64,000 nt of DNA from Hymenobacter rigui. Lineage in GTDB: Bacteria > Bacteroidota > Bacteroidia > Cytophagales > Hymenobacteraceae. Position 1 is the stretch's first letter. Each line of letters opens with the position of its first letter. Location of the stretch: assembly GCF_003944715.1 (NCBI RefSeq), contig NZ_RWIT01000001.1:496001-560000 (forward strand), written 5' to 3'. Of the stretch, positions 20,364 to 28,762 are shown piece by piece. Made by a program: the position numbers and the translations under genes. The notes under the pieces are model-generated. The model searched no databases. It saw only the letters and a program-made list of their open reading frames with translations, and was not told the origin of the DNA.

Positions 20364-20473
20364 GGCGTTTAGGCGCCGGAGCATAGCGTTGGTGCAATAA
20401 TCAGGCTAGCTGAACTGTAGCCCTGCATATTTGGGTACTTCATTCTTCCGCCACTTCTTATTTCACTACTTCC

Positions 20474-21391
20474 ATGACTATGTTCCGTACGCTGCTGCTG
20501 GCCGGTACCCTGGCCCTTACTTCCCTGAGCACGCAGGCCCAGAAAACCAAAATCAAGACGAAAGCCGCGGATAAGGCACCGGTAGCGGCGGCCACGGCCA
20601 ACTCCCTGCTGTGGGAAGTGTCGGGCAAGGGGCTGGCGCAACCTTCCTATATCTACGGCACTATTCACCTCATCTGTCCTCAGGATTTGCAGGTGACCGA
20701 GCCCATGAAGCGGGCTTTCGGGAGCAGCAAGCAGGTGGTGATGGAGCTGGATATGGACAGCCCCACCATGATGCAGGAAATGCAGGCCGGCATGATGATG
20801 ACCGACGGCCAGACGCTGGAAAAGCTGCTGCCCGCTGCCGACTATACCCGCGTGGGCGACTACCTCAAAGCCAAAGCCGGCATTCCCATTGCCCAGCTGG
20901 GGATGCTCAAGCCGTTCATTGTAACCTCTATTATGTACCCGGCTTTGCTGGGCTGCACCCCGGCTAGCTACGAAACCACCTTCGTAAAACTGGCCCAGGA
21001 GCAGCACAAGGAAGTAACCGGCCTGGAAACGGTGCAGGAGCAGATGGGCTTCTTCGATAAGATTCCGTACGCGGTGCAGAGCAAGATGCTCTCCGATATG
21101 GTGACTAAGGAAGCTGAAGCCAAGCAGGAGTTCCAGCAGATGCTGACGCTGTACAAAGCCCAGAACATTGAGGAGCTGCGTACCGTGAGCAACAAAAGCA
21201 GCTTCGGGTTTCAGGAGTACGAGCAGCTGCTGCTGGACGGCCGCAACCAGCAGTGGATTGCCCGCATCGAGAAGCAGGCTGCCGCGCAGCCTACGTTTTT
21301 TGCGGTAGGAGCGGCCCACTTGGGCGGCTCGCAGGGTGTGCTCAACCTGCTGCGTCAGCAGGGCTACAGCGTGAAGCCGGTGCTGCAGTAA
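20474..21391 (+). CDS. TraB/GumN family protein, exported
   Basis: 305 residues (ATG 20480 is an alternative). A signal peptide MFRTLLLAGTLALTSLSTQAQ is followed by the TraB/GumN fold: SLLWEVSGKG, IYGTIHLICPQD with the conserved Gly-Thr-Ile-His, VVMELDMDSP, a helical centre, and the closing AVGAAHLGGSQGVLNLLRQQGY with the second conserved His. The family belongs to the EreA/ChaN-like (Tiki) group of probable metalloproteases, but bacterial members lack an established role. Two Met-rich stretches (TMMQEMQAGMMM) are present. Confidence 0.87.
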   Translation: MTMFRTLLLAGTLALTSLSTQAQKTKIKTKAADKAPVAAATANSLLWEVSGKGLAQPSYIYGTIHLICPQDLQVTEPMKRAFGSSKQVVMELDMDSPTMMQEMQAGMMMTDGQTLEKLLPAADYTRVGDYLKAKAGIPIAQLGMLKPFIVTSIMYPALLGCTPASYETTFVKLAQEQHKEVTGLETVQEQMGFFDKIPYAVQSKMLSDMVTKEAEAKQEFQQMLTLYKAQNIEELRTVSNKSSFGFQEYEQLLLDGRNQQWIARIEKQAAAQPTFFAVGAAHLGGSQGVLNLLRQQGYSVKPVLQ

Positions 21392-21413
21392 GCCTCCGGT
21401 GTTTCGATTTCCA

Positions 21414-21459
21414 ACGGCCTCCCGGCGGCGTAGCGCGTGCTGCGCAGCCGGGAGGCCGT
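21414..21459. terminator. GC-rich inverted repeat after the TraB/GumN gene
   Basis: 13-bp perfect arms (21414-21426, 21447-21459; ACGGCCTCCCGGC and its complement) around a GC-rich loop, ending 13 bp before the next ATG. There is no T-run, so it could be an RNA hairpin in the leader of the next gene rather than a terminator. Confidence 0.45.
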
Positions 21460-21472
21460 ATGTTTACGCCCC

Positions 21473-22135
21473 ATGAACAAGCTGCTTGCCTCTCTGCGCA
21501 ACTGGGTCAGTTACGCGCTGCCCCTGGCCCGGCGCGTGCCCTCGCACTACAGTCCGGGGCTGGTGGTGCGCCAGCACCAGGGCCGCAAGGTGCTCGATAC
21601 CCAATACGCCAACTATAGCTACGGCCCCCTGCACCAAGTACTGCGCTACGCCCTCATGCACGTGCCGGCCGGCCCGCCCGATGCGCCGGTACTGGTGCTG
21701 GGTATGGGGGGCGGCGGTATTATTGAGCTGCTGCGGCAGGAGCGGGCCCATACCGGACCCATTACCGCCGTGGAGCTGGACCCCGCCATTGTGGAAGTAG
21801 CCGCCACGGAGTTCAACATCCGGCCCGACAATACGCTGCAGATTGTGTGCGCTGATGCCTTTGCCTGGCTGCCCACGGCTCCCACGGCGGCCTACGAACT
21901 GGTGGTGGTGGACCTGTTTCTGGATCTGCTGCTGCCTCCGCAGCTTTCTAATCCTGGGTTCTGGCAGCATCTGCGGCGGGTGCTGCGGCCCGGCGGCACG
22001 GTAGTGCTGAATACGCTGCAGCAGGCGCCACTCTACATCGATGGACAGGTGGCTACGGAGTATCTGGCGGGGCTGGGGCTGCGGGTGAAGGAGCTGGAGG
22101 TGGAGTACAACCTGGTGCTGATTGCGCGGGGCTGA
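21473..22135 (+). CDS. spermidine-synthase-like methyltransferase
   Basis: 220 residues from ATG 21473. Class I SAM/dcSAM-binding Rossmann fold: VLDTQYANYSYGPLHQVLRYAL (the substrate-side motif of spermidine synthases), then VLVLGMGGGGIIELL (nucleotide loop), ITAVELDPAIVEVA, CADAFAWL, YELVVVDLFLD and LRRVLRPGGTVVLNT. It is shorter than true SpeE and lacks a convincing putrescine-binding region, so it is better called spermidine-synthase-like; the substrate is unknown. Confidence 0.82.
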   Translation: MNKLLASLRNWVSYALPLARRVPSHYSPGLVVRQHQGRKVLDTQYANYSYGPLHQVLRYALMHVPAGPPDAPVLVLGMGGGGIIELLRQERAHTGPITAVELDPAIVEVAATEFNIRPDNTLQIVCADAFAWLPTAPTAAYELVVVDLFLDLLLPPQLSNPGFWQHLRRVLRPGGTVVLNTLQQAPLYIDGQVATEYLAGLGLRVKELEVEYNLVLIARG

Positions 22136-22219
22136 AGCCTGGCCGGTGCCGCACCCGACCGGAGCCCGTGACGCGGGCAACAGATAAACCCCTTTCTTTG
22201 CAGCCTCATCACTGCCCTT

Positions 22220-22876
22220 ATGGAAATTCTGAAGCACCTGCTTGATTTTGTTCTGCACCTTGATAAGCACCTGGCTGAAATCATTCAGGACTACGGTACC
22301 TGGACATACGCCATCCTGTTTCTGATCATCTTCGTGGAAACCGGGGTGGTGGTGCTGCCCTTCCTGCCCGGCGACTCGCTGCTGTTTGCGGCCGGGGCCC
22401 TGGCCGCCAATCCCGCCAACGGCCTCAGCGTGTGGGCGGTCATCGGACTGCTGATTCTGGCCGCCGTGCTCGGCGATACGCTCAACTACCATATCGGCGA
22501 CTTTCTGGGGCCGCGCGTGTTCCGGGAAAACTCCCGCTGGCTGAAACGGGAGCACCTAGACCGCACCCAGGATTTCTACCACAAGCACGGGGCCAAAACC
22601 ATCATCATTGCCCGCTTCATCCCCATTATCCGCACGTTTGCTCCGTTTGTGGCGGGCATCGGCACCATGAGCTACTCGCGCTTCCTCTCCTACAACCTGA
22701 TTGGGGCGGTGCTGTGGGTGGTGCTGCTGACGGGGGCCGGCTACTTCCTGGGCAGTTTCGAGTGGATTCAAAAGAACTTCGGGCTGCTCACCATCCTCAT
22801 TATTCTGATTTCGGTATTGCCGGCCGTATGGGAGTTTTTCAAAGCCCGGCAGGAAAGCAAGCGCCCGGTAGCGTAA
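22220..22876 (+). CDS. DedA family membrane protein
   Basis: Inner-membrane protein of the DedA/VTT group, implicated in lipid (undecaprenyl phosphate or phospholipid) translocation and membrane homeostasis. 218 residues with about five hydrophobic segments. Diagnostic motifs are FVETGVVVLPFLPGDSLLFAAGALAA near residue 40, LGDTLNYHIGDFLGPRVF near 90, GAKTIIIARFIPIIRTFAPFVAGIGTMSYSRFLSYNLIGAVLW near 128 with the conserved Arg and Pro. The length is typical. Followed by a terminator at 22902. Confidence 0.94.
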   Translation: MEILKHLLDFVLHLDKHLAEIIQDYGTWTYAILFLIIFVETGVVVLPFLPGDSLLFAAGALAANPANGLSVWAVIGLLILAAVLGDTLNYHIGDFLGPRVFRENSRWLKREHLDRTQDFYHKHGAKTIIIARFIPIIRTFAPFVAGIGTMSYSRFLSYNLIGAVLWVVLLTGAGYFLGSFEWIQKNFGLLTILIILISVLPAVWEFFKARQESKRPVA

Positions 22877-22901
22877 CCGGAAACCATTGTATTTCCTCCA
22901 G

Positions 22902-22939
22902 AAACCGCCCGGGCTGCTTTGGCCGGGGCGGTTTTTTTT
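22902..22939 (+). terminator. terminator after the DedA gene
   Basis: AAACCGCCC (22902-22910) pairs with GGGCGGTTT (22925-22933) and the stem is followed by a run of eight T. It sits between dedA and aroE. Confidence 0.8.
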
Positions 22940-22973
22940 GTTGCTTACCTCTCTGAACCCCAGCTCCTCCGTT

Positions 22974-23717
22974 ATGCCCGAATTCGGACTCCTCGGCCGC
23001 TCCCTCAAGCACTCCTTCTCGCAGACCTATTTCACCCAGAAGTTTCATAACCTGGGGTTGGAAGACCACCGGTATGAGCTGTTTGAGCTGGCTACCATAC
23101 ACGAGCTGCCGGCGTTGCTGGCGGCCCACCCGGAGCTGCGGGGCCTCAACGTCACTATTCCGTACAAGGAGCAGGTGTGGCCCTTTCTGGATGAGGTAGC
23201 GCCCACGGCCGCGCGGGTCGGGGCCGTCAACGTCATCGAGTTTCGGGCTGGTGGGCGGCTGGTGGGGCACAACACCGACTACATCGGCTTCCGGGATTCT
23301 CTGCGCACGTTTCTGCCTAAAGGCAACCTGGCCGAGTTCCGGGCGCTGGTGCTGGGCAGCGGCGGAGCCTCAAAAGCGGTGGAAGTAGCGCTGAAAGACC
23401 TCGGTATTGGTTACTGGGTGGTGTCGCGCAATGCCATGGGGGCGGGGCTGACGTACCAGGAACTCACGCCCCGGCTGCTGCAGGAGCATCAGCTCATCAT
23501 CAATACCACCCCGCTGGGCACGTTTCCCGCCACCGAGGAGTGCCCGTCCATCCCGTACGAGGCCCTTACCAGCCAGCACTACCTCTACGACCTGGTATAT
23601 AATCCGCGCGAAACCGAATTCATGCGGCGCGGCCACGCTCAGGGAGCACACGCTAAAAACGGCTTCGAAATGCTCTGCCTGCAAGCCGAAGCCGCCTGGG
23701 AAATCTGGAATGGGTGA
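22974..23717 (+). CDS. aroE: shikimate dehydrogenase
   Basis: NADP-dependent reduction of 3-dehydroshikimate to shikimate in aromatic amino-acid synthesis. 247 residues from ATG 22974 (MPEFGLLGRSLKHSFSQTYF); upstream frame contains the terminator and is excluded. Motifs: SLKHSFS (substrate), NVTIPYKE with the catalytic Lys near 65, GAVNVIE, GHNTDYIGF with the catalytic Asp, and the nucleotide loop GSGGASKAVEVAL near 127, NTTPLGTFP, and KNGFEMLCLQA near the end. Slightly shorter than the E. coli enzyme, as usual in Bacteroidota. Confidence 0.95.
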   Translation: MPEFGLLGRSLKHSFSQTYFTQKFHNLGLEDHRYELFELATIHELPALLAAHPELRGLNVTIPYKEQVWPFLDEVAPTAARVGAVNVIEFRAGGRLVGHNTDYIGFRDSLRTFLPKGNLAEFRALVLGSGGASKAVEVALKDLGIGYWVVSRNAMGAGLTYQELTPRLLQEHQLIINTTPLGTFPATEECPSIPYEALTSQHYLYDLVYNPRETEFMRRGHAQGAHAKNGFEMLCLQAEAAWEIWNG

Positions 23718-23739
23718 TGAAATGACGAGGATAATAGAC

Positions 23740-23837
23740 CGTCATTCCGAGCGAAGCCGAGGAATCTCGCGTGCTGACGTTGTGGTAGTAACCCCAACAT
23801 CAGCACGCGAGATTCCTCGGCTTCGCTCGGAATGACG
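23740..23837. repeat. long inverted repeat, REP-like element A
   Basis: Perfect 38-bp arms (23740-23777 and 23800-23837; outer end CGTCATTCCGAGCGAAGCC) around a 22-nt loop, followed by T-rich sequence, between the convergent aroE and TonB-barrel genes. The same arm motif recurs at 34884-34976 and, changed, at 28592-28755, so it is a dispersed family. It probably also terminates transcription. Confidence 0.85.
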
Positions 23838-23875
23838 TTTTTACTTCATTGCCATTTACCCCATCACCCCATTGT

Positions 23876-26356
23876 CTATCCGCCCTGCTGGCCGCCGCTG
23901 CCGCCGCCTTTGCTGTCGTCGTTGCGGATGGAGCGGCGCTGGCGCTGGCCGGCGTCCAGCTTGCCGAAGCGGTAGTTGAACGAGAGGCGGAAGCTGCGCT
24001 GGTAGGAGTAGAAGCTGCCGTAGTTCACAAAATCGGGGGTGGTGGTGGTGCTGCGGAACTCGCGGCCGGGTGCCAGGAAGTTGTTGACGCCCAACGTTAG
24101 GTCGGCTTTTTCGGCCAGTAGCAGCTTCTTCGCGCTGAGGCCGTAGTACACGCCGCCCGAGTAGCGCGTCTGGAGCTGCACGCCGCCCGTCCAGAAACCG
24201 CCGTAACCCTGTGCCGAGTACGTTTTGCTCAGCTTTACCGAGGAATTGACGTTCATATACAGGCTGGCCCGGCTGTTAGTGCCTTGGAGCACCGAGCTGT
24301 ACAGGCGGGTGTAGTCGCCGCTGAGGTTGGAACTCAGGTCCCAGTCCTTCAGGGGTTTCCAGGAGCCGTACAGGTTCACGCCGTAGTTGTACACCGTGGC
24401 CAGGTTGCCGTAGGTGGTTTCGTTGCGGGCCAACGCTTGGTTGTAGGAGCTGAACCGCTCGATGGAGTTGCCCGTGCGCCGCACGAAAGCTGAGGCGTTG
24501 AAGGAGCTTTTCTCCCCGAACGTACCGTAGCCCAACTCCAGCAAATCGGCCGTTTCGGGCCGCAGGCGGGGGTTGCCGAAACTGACGGAGCTGGGCGTTA
24601 CCTGGTTGACGTAGGGGTTCAGAAAGTAAATCTGGGGGCGCTGGATGCGGCGGGAATAACTCAGACGGAGCGTCTGACCGTCTTTTTTGAGGGTACGGGT
24701 AGCACTGAGGTTGGGCAGTACGTTCAGGTAGTCGTTCTGGAAGCGGCCGGCCTCGTTCTGAAACTCCCCCGCAATATCCGTGCGCTCCAGGCGGGCCCCC
24801 AGGCTGAACGTGTATTTCTTGCCCGCCGAAAAGTTGTAGGTGCTGTACGCGGCCAGCACGTTCTGGGTGTAGTCGAAGCGGTTGGACCGCAGGGCGCTAC
24901 GCGCAAAATCGGTTTGCCGGCTTACCAGCAGCGTATCCAGCGTATAGTCGCTGGTTACTCGCCGACCGATATGCTTGGCCCCGAGTTCCAGCGTGTTCTT
25001 TTCCCCAAACGGATGCGTGTAATCGGTCTGGAAGGTGGTTTCGAGGTTGCGGGCCAAGTTACGGCTGGCTTCCCGGTACTCCACGGGGCCGCCAAACAGC
25101 TCTGCCGTTGGGAACTGGTCGAGGCGGTACTGGCCCCGGCTGCGGTTGTTGGTGTGCTGGGCCAGTATGCTCCACTCGCGGCGGGGCTGCTGTTCGCCAA
25201 ACGTGCGCGTATAGCCCGCATTCAGGTCGAAGTTGCGGCTTTCATCCTGGCGAAGAATGTCGCGGGTATAGAGCGTGTCCAGCTGGGGCTGGCCCTGGTA
25301 CTGGTTGAACAGCTCCTGGGGTGTGCTGTTGCGGTACAGGTTGCCATTGCCGCTCACCGTGAAGCTGTGCAGGGGTGAGGGGTCGTAGGTAAGCTCCACT
25401 TGTCCGTAGCCGCCCTGGCCCTGGTTGCGGGAAGTGGTGCGCTCCGTGAGTTGGCCGGTGCCACCACCGGGCAGAAAACTGGTGCGCTCGGTGAGGCTTT
25501 TGAATGGGTACAGGTTGCGGAACCCGCTGAGTTTGGTATTCACGCCTACCTTGCCGCGCTTGGTATTCAGGCTGCCATTGAGGCCCTGGTTGCGGTTGCC
25601 GCCGCTGGCCCCCACGCTGCCGCTGGTACCCTGCAGACTGCTCTTTTTGAGCACAATGTTGATAACCCCGCCCGAGCCCTCACCGTCGTATTTGGCCGAG
25701 GGAGCCGTAACTACCTCAATGGCCTTGATCTGGTCGGCCGGAATCTGCTTCAGGGCTTCGGCCAGGTTGCCGGCCAGCAGGGCCGAGGGCTTGTTGTTGA
25801 TGAGGATGCGCACGTTGCTGGTGCCACGTAGCTGCACGTTGCCGTCGCCATCCAGGTTTACCAGCGGGGTTTTGCGCAGAATATCGGCGGCCGTGCCGCC
25901 GGCGTTGCTGGCGTCCTGGTCGGCGTTGTACACGAGGCGGTCGGGCTTGGTTTCCACCACGGGCCGCTCCCCGGTTACGGTTACGCCGGCCAGGTTCTGG
26001 GCCGAGGCCGTGAGCGTGAGGCTGCCCAGGTCTTGGGGCTCAGCCGTAATAGTTACCGGCTTCACCAGGCTGCCATAGCCCACAAAGCTGATTTGCAGCC
26101 GAAACGAGCCAGTGGGCAGGTTCTGCAGCTCGAAGTGGCCGTCGGCATCGGCGGTGCCGCCCAGCAGCGGGGCCGTGCCGGTAGCGGGCAGCAGGGCCAC
26201 GGTAGCGTACTCCACGGGTTTCTGGGTGGCGGCATCCAGCACCCGGCCCGTGAGCCGGCCGGGTCCTTTAGTGGCGGAAACGGTAACAGACACCTGGGCG
26301 TGCGCGGCCAGGGGAGCAGTGGTCACCAGTAAAAGCACCGGTATGAATTGCTTCAT
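23876..26356 (-). CDS. TonB-type outer-membrane beta-barrel protein (copy 1)
   Basis: 826 residues from ATG 26356, which exposes the signal peptide MKQFIPVLLLVTTAPLAAHAQ. Domain order: carboxypeptidase-regulatory-like beta sandwich (GRLTGRVLDAATQKPVEYATVALLP, residues 30-115), a TonB plug domain (AADILRKTPLVNLDGDGNVQLRG, INNKPSALL, IKAIEVVTAPSAKYDGEGSGGVINIVLKK) and a long barrel domain ending in aromatic FRLSFNYRFGKLD and an Arg/Gly/Gln-rich tail. It resembles the OMP_b-brl_3 group rather than classic siderophore receptors; the ligand is unknown. It is divergent from a LytS/LytTR pair and paralogous to the protein at 28763-31336. Confidence 0.9.
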   Translation of the reverse strand: MKQFIPVLLLVTTAPLAAHAQVSVTVSATKGPGRLTGRVLDAATQKPVEYATVALLPATGTAPLLGGTADADGHFELQNLPTGSFRLQISFVGYGSLVKPVTITAEPQDLGSLTLTASAQNLAGVTVTGERPVVETKPDRLVYNADQDASNAGGTAADILRKTPLVNLDGDGNVQLRGTSNVRILINNKPSALLAGNLAEALKQIPADQIKAIEVVTAPSAKYDGEGSGGVINIVLKKSSLQGTSGSVGASGGNRNQGLNGSLNTKRGKVGVNTKLSGFRNLYPFKSLTERTSFLPGGGTGQLTERTTSRNQGQGGYGQVELTYDPSPLHSFTVSGNGNLYRNSTPQELFNQYQGQPQLDTLYTRDILRQDESRNFDLNAGYTRTFGEQQPRREWSILAQHTNNRSRGQYRLDQFPTAELFGGPVEYREASRNLARNLETTFQTDYTHPFGEKNTLELGAKHIGRRVTSDYTLDTLLVSRQTDFARSALRSNRFDYTQNVLAAYSTYNFSAGKKYTFSLGARLERTDIAGEFQNEAGRFQNDYLNVLPNLSATRTLKKDGQTLRLSYSRRIQRPQIYFLNPYVNQVTPSSVSFGNPRLRPETADLLELGYGTFGEKSSFNASAFVRRTGNSIERFSSYNQALARNETTYGNLATVYNYGVNLYGSWKPLKDWDLSSNLSGDYTRLYSSVLQGTNSRASLYMNVNSSVKLSKTYSAQGYGGFWTGGVQLQTRYSGGVYYGLSAKKLLLAEKADLTLGVNNFLAPGREFRSTTTTPDFVNYGSFYSYQRSFRLSFNYRFGKLDAGQRQRRSIRNDDSKGGGSGGQQGG

Positions 26357-26599
26357 ATATAGAAATAGAGGAAAGAGAATATGATCAGGGACCAGTTGAG
26401 GCCCGAAGAAATCGGGAATACAACGACGTAAACCTAGCCAGTATTGGAGCCAAGAGCACAGAAAATCAACCAACGTTGCAGGCGGCATCAACCAACAGGC
26501 AATTCAGCCCAAATTACCACTCCGGCAGCGCGGCCGGCAAAACCGGTGCCGACTGGTAAGCAGGAGCCACGTATTGATTGAAGCCAGCTACGAGGTTGG

Positions 26600-27799
26600 T
26601 TGAAAACCCGCCCGAAAGTGCCCGGCTGGTTGTATGTTGCCAATGCATTGGGTAGGCGGCAGAGCCTGCCATTATCTTACTTCGCTCTGAACCGGTTTTT
26701 TTCTCCCGCCCGTGCCGCTCGCCGGCCCGCCTGGCAGTTGCCCCCGTGGCTGCGGCGTTTGCCCTGGGTGCACCTGGGGTGGTTTGCGTTGCTACTATAC
26801 TTTGATGCCCAGGGCTGGCTACTGAACCAGGGGGTGCTCATTCCGCCGCTCAAGGACCACTTCTGGCCCCTGGCCCTGGTTACCAATACCCTCGATTCGG
26901 GCCTGTTCTACCTCAACTGGTTTGCCATGCCGGCCCTGTTCCGGCGCGGGCGCCTGGGAGCCTATCTGCTAGTACTGGCACTGGGGTTGGGGGCGTTTTG
27001 CACCACGCGCATCGGGGTGAGCTACTATTTCGAGGAAGTGAAGGTGCAGGGCCAGAACCAGCCGCTGGGCTTCTACGTGCAGGTGTTGCAGAGCTATTAC
27101 CTGTTGCTGGGCGGGCTGATTTTGGCGCTGAGCTTCTTTCTGCGGCTGGCTGGCGACTACCTGCGGGAGCGGGACAACCGCCGGGAGCTGGAGCAGCAGC
27201 ACCTGCGTACCGAGCTGGCTTTGCTCAAAAACCAGCTGCACCCGCACTTCCTGTTCAACACGCTCAACAACATCTATTCCCTCACGCTCAATGCCTCGCC
27301 CCAGGCCCCGGAAGCGGTATTGCGCCTCTCCGAACTGATGCGCTACCAGCTCTACGACAGCTCCGAGGACCTAGTGCCGCTGGCCCGGGAAATCCACCAC
27401 CTGCAAAGCTTCCTCACGCTGCAGCACCTGCGCCTGCCCCCCGAAGATGCCGACGAAGCCATTCAGTTCACAGTGCTACTGCCGCCCGGTGCCGACCACG
27501 CCTGCCGCCTGCCGCCCATGCTGCTGCTGCCCCTGGTGGAAAATGCCTTCAAGCACGGCGACTTAGCGGCCCGTCCTCACGCCGTGCGCCTCAAGCTGGA
27601 GCTCACGCCCGAGGGCCAGCTGCAGTTTCTGGTGCGCAACCGGGTTGCCCCGGAGGCCGCCGGTCCCGGTGGGGTTGGCCTGGCCAATCTGCGCCGTCGT
27701 CTGGAGCTGCTCTATCCCGAAAAACACGCGCTGGTTGTTACCGCCAATGCCCAGGAATACGCCGTGCGGCTGTCATTACAAATCAGCGGCTGGTTGTAG
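26600..27799 (+). CDS. LytS/YehU-type sensor histidine kinase (copy 1)
   Basis: Inner-membrane histidine kinase of the His_kinase (PF06580) type. About 399 residues if the TTG at 26600 is used; there is no ATG in frame before the first membrane segment, so the start must be TTG or GTG and is uncertain. About four transmembrane segments occupy residues 58-190, followed by a short coiled coil (RERDNRRELEQQHLRTEL), the H-box LHPHFLFNTLNNIYSL near 213 with the phospho-acceptor His, and an ATPase domain with LLLPLVENAFKHG (N-box) and GPGGVGLANLRRRLELLYP (G-box). The regulator gene starts 39 bp downstream. Confidence 0.88.
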   Translation: MKTRPKVPGWLYVANALGRRQSLPLSYFALNRFFSPARAARRPAWQLPPWLRRLPWVHLGWFALLLYFDAQGWLLNQGVLIPPLKDHFWPLALVTNTLDSGLFYLNWFAMPALFRRGRLGAYLLVLALGLGAFCTTRIGVSYYFEEVKVQGQNQPLGFYVQVLQSYYLLLGGLILALSFFLRLAGDYLRERDNRRELEQQHLRTELALLKNQLHPHFLFNTLNNIYSLTLNASPQAPEAVLRLSELMRYQLYDSSEDLVPLAREIHHLQSFLTLQHLRLPPEDADEAIQFTVLLPPGADHACRLPPMLLLPLVENAFKHGDLAARPHAVRLKLELTPEGQLQFLVRNRVAPEAAGPGGVGLANLRRRLELLYPEKHALVVTANAQEYAVRLSLQISGWL

Positions 27800-27838
27800 T
27801 CGTTCAGTTAAATCCATTCCTTCTCCCAAACCTCCCGC

Positions 27839-28591
27839 ATGGAATCTGCTGTTACCCGTCGTCCGATGAGCTGCGTGGTGGTGGATGATGAGCCGCTGGC
27901 CCTGAAGGTGCTGGCCGAATACTGCGCGCAGGTGCCGTTTCTGGAGCTGCGCGGGCAGTTCCAGGAGGCACTGGCGGCCGTGGCCTATTTGCAGGATAAC
28001 CCCGTGGATGTGGTGTTTCTGGATATTCAGATGCCCCGGCTCACGGGCCTGCAGCTGGCGCAGCTGCTGCCCTCGCCCCGCCCGCTTATCATCTTCACCA
28101 CTGCCCACCCTGATTATGCCGTGCAGAGCTACGAGCTGCCGGCGCTGGATTACCTGCTCAAGCCCATTTCCTTCGAGCGGTTTGTGCAGGCCGCCCACCG
28201 GGCCCGCGCTGCGCTGCAGCCCGCTCCTGTAGCTGCGGCCCCAGCGGAACCTACGGAAGCCGTGGAGTCCGGCGAGGCGCTGTTTGTGAAGCAGGACAGC
28301 CGCCTGCGCCGGGTGCCCATCGATGAGCTGTATTACGCCGAGGGGCAGAAGGAATATCTGATGTACTACACGGCCACCGGCAAAATTCTCACCCTGCAGT
28401 CCTTCCGCAAGCTGGAAGAGCTGCTGCCCACCGGCCGCTTTGCCCGCATCCACAAATCCTACCTCATCAACCTGCGCCACCTGGAGTTTGTGGAGCGCCA
28501 CCGCGTGCAGGTGCATGGTGCCCAGCTGCCCATCGGCGAAACCTACCGGGAGGCGTTCCTGGAGCTGCTGCGCTACCACGGAAAGCTGTAG
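27839..28591 (+). CDS. LytTR response regulator (copy 1)
   Basis: Partner of the kinase just upstream. 250 residues (ATG 27866 is an alternative start). The receiver domain has VVVDDEPLALKVL, the phospho-acceptor Asp in DVVFLDIQMPRLTG (Asp about 62), IFTTAHPDYAV and DYLLKPISFERF. An Ala/Pro-rich linker follows (about 120-140), then a LytTR DNA-binding domain: ALFVKQDSRLRRVPIDELYYAEGQKEYLM, LTLQSFRKLEELLP, RFARIHKSYLINLRHLEFV and PIGETYREAF. LytTR proteins bind direct repeats; the divergent barrel gene is a plausible target, by inference. Confidence 0.92.
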   Translation: MESAVTRRPMSCVVVDDEPLALKVLAEYCAQVPFLELRGQFQEALAAVAYLQDNPVDVVFLDIQMPRLTGLQLAQLLPSPRPLIIFTTAHPDYAVQSYELPALDYLLKPISFERFVQAAHRARAALQPAPVAAAPAEPTEAVESGEALFVKQDSRLRRVPIDELYYAEGQKEYLMYYTATGKILTLQSFRKLEELLPTGRFARIHKSYLINLRHLEFVERHRVQVHGAQLPIGETYREAFLELLRYHGKL

Positions 28592-28755
28592 CCGTCATTG
28601 CGAGCGAAGCGAAGCAATCCTTCCTTCACCCTGCTCCAAACCCAAAAGCAGCAGAAAGCCCCTGACGTCCGTGCTGGCGTCAGGGGCTTTTGAGTAGGTC
28701 GCAGGTCTGTGCTCAGATAAGGAAGGATTGCTTCGCCTCTGGCTCGCAATGACGG
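28592..28755. repeat. inverted repeat, REP-like element B, enclosing a terminator
   Basis: Outer arms CCGTCATTGCGAGCGAAGC (from 28592) and its near-complement (28719-28755) are related to elements A and C but with GCAATCC in place of GGAATCT. They enclose a second hairpin (28655-28691). It lies between the convergent regulator and barrel genes. Confidence 0.75.
28655..28691. terminator. terminator within REP-like element B
   Basis: A 13-bp stem, AAAGCCCCTGACG (28655-28667) and its complement (28678-28690), with T residues after it. It separates the convergent LytTR regulator and TonB-barrel genes. Confidence 0.8.
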
Positions 28756-28762
28756 GCGTGGG

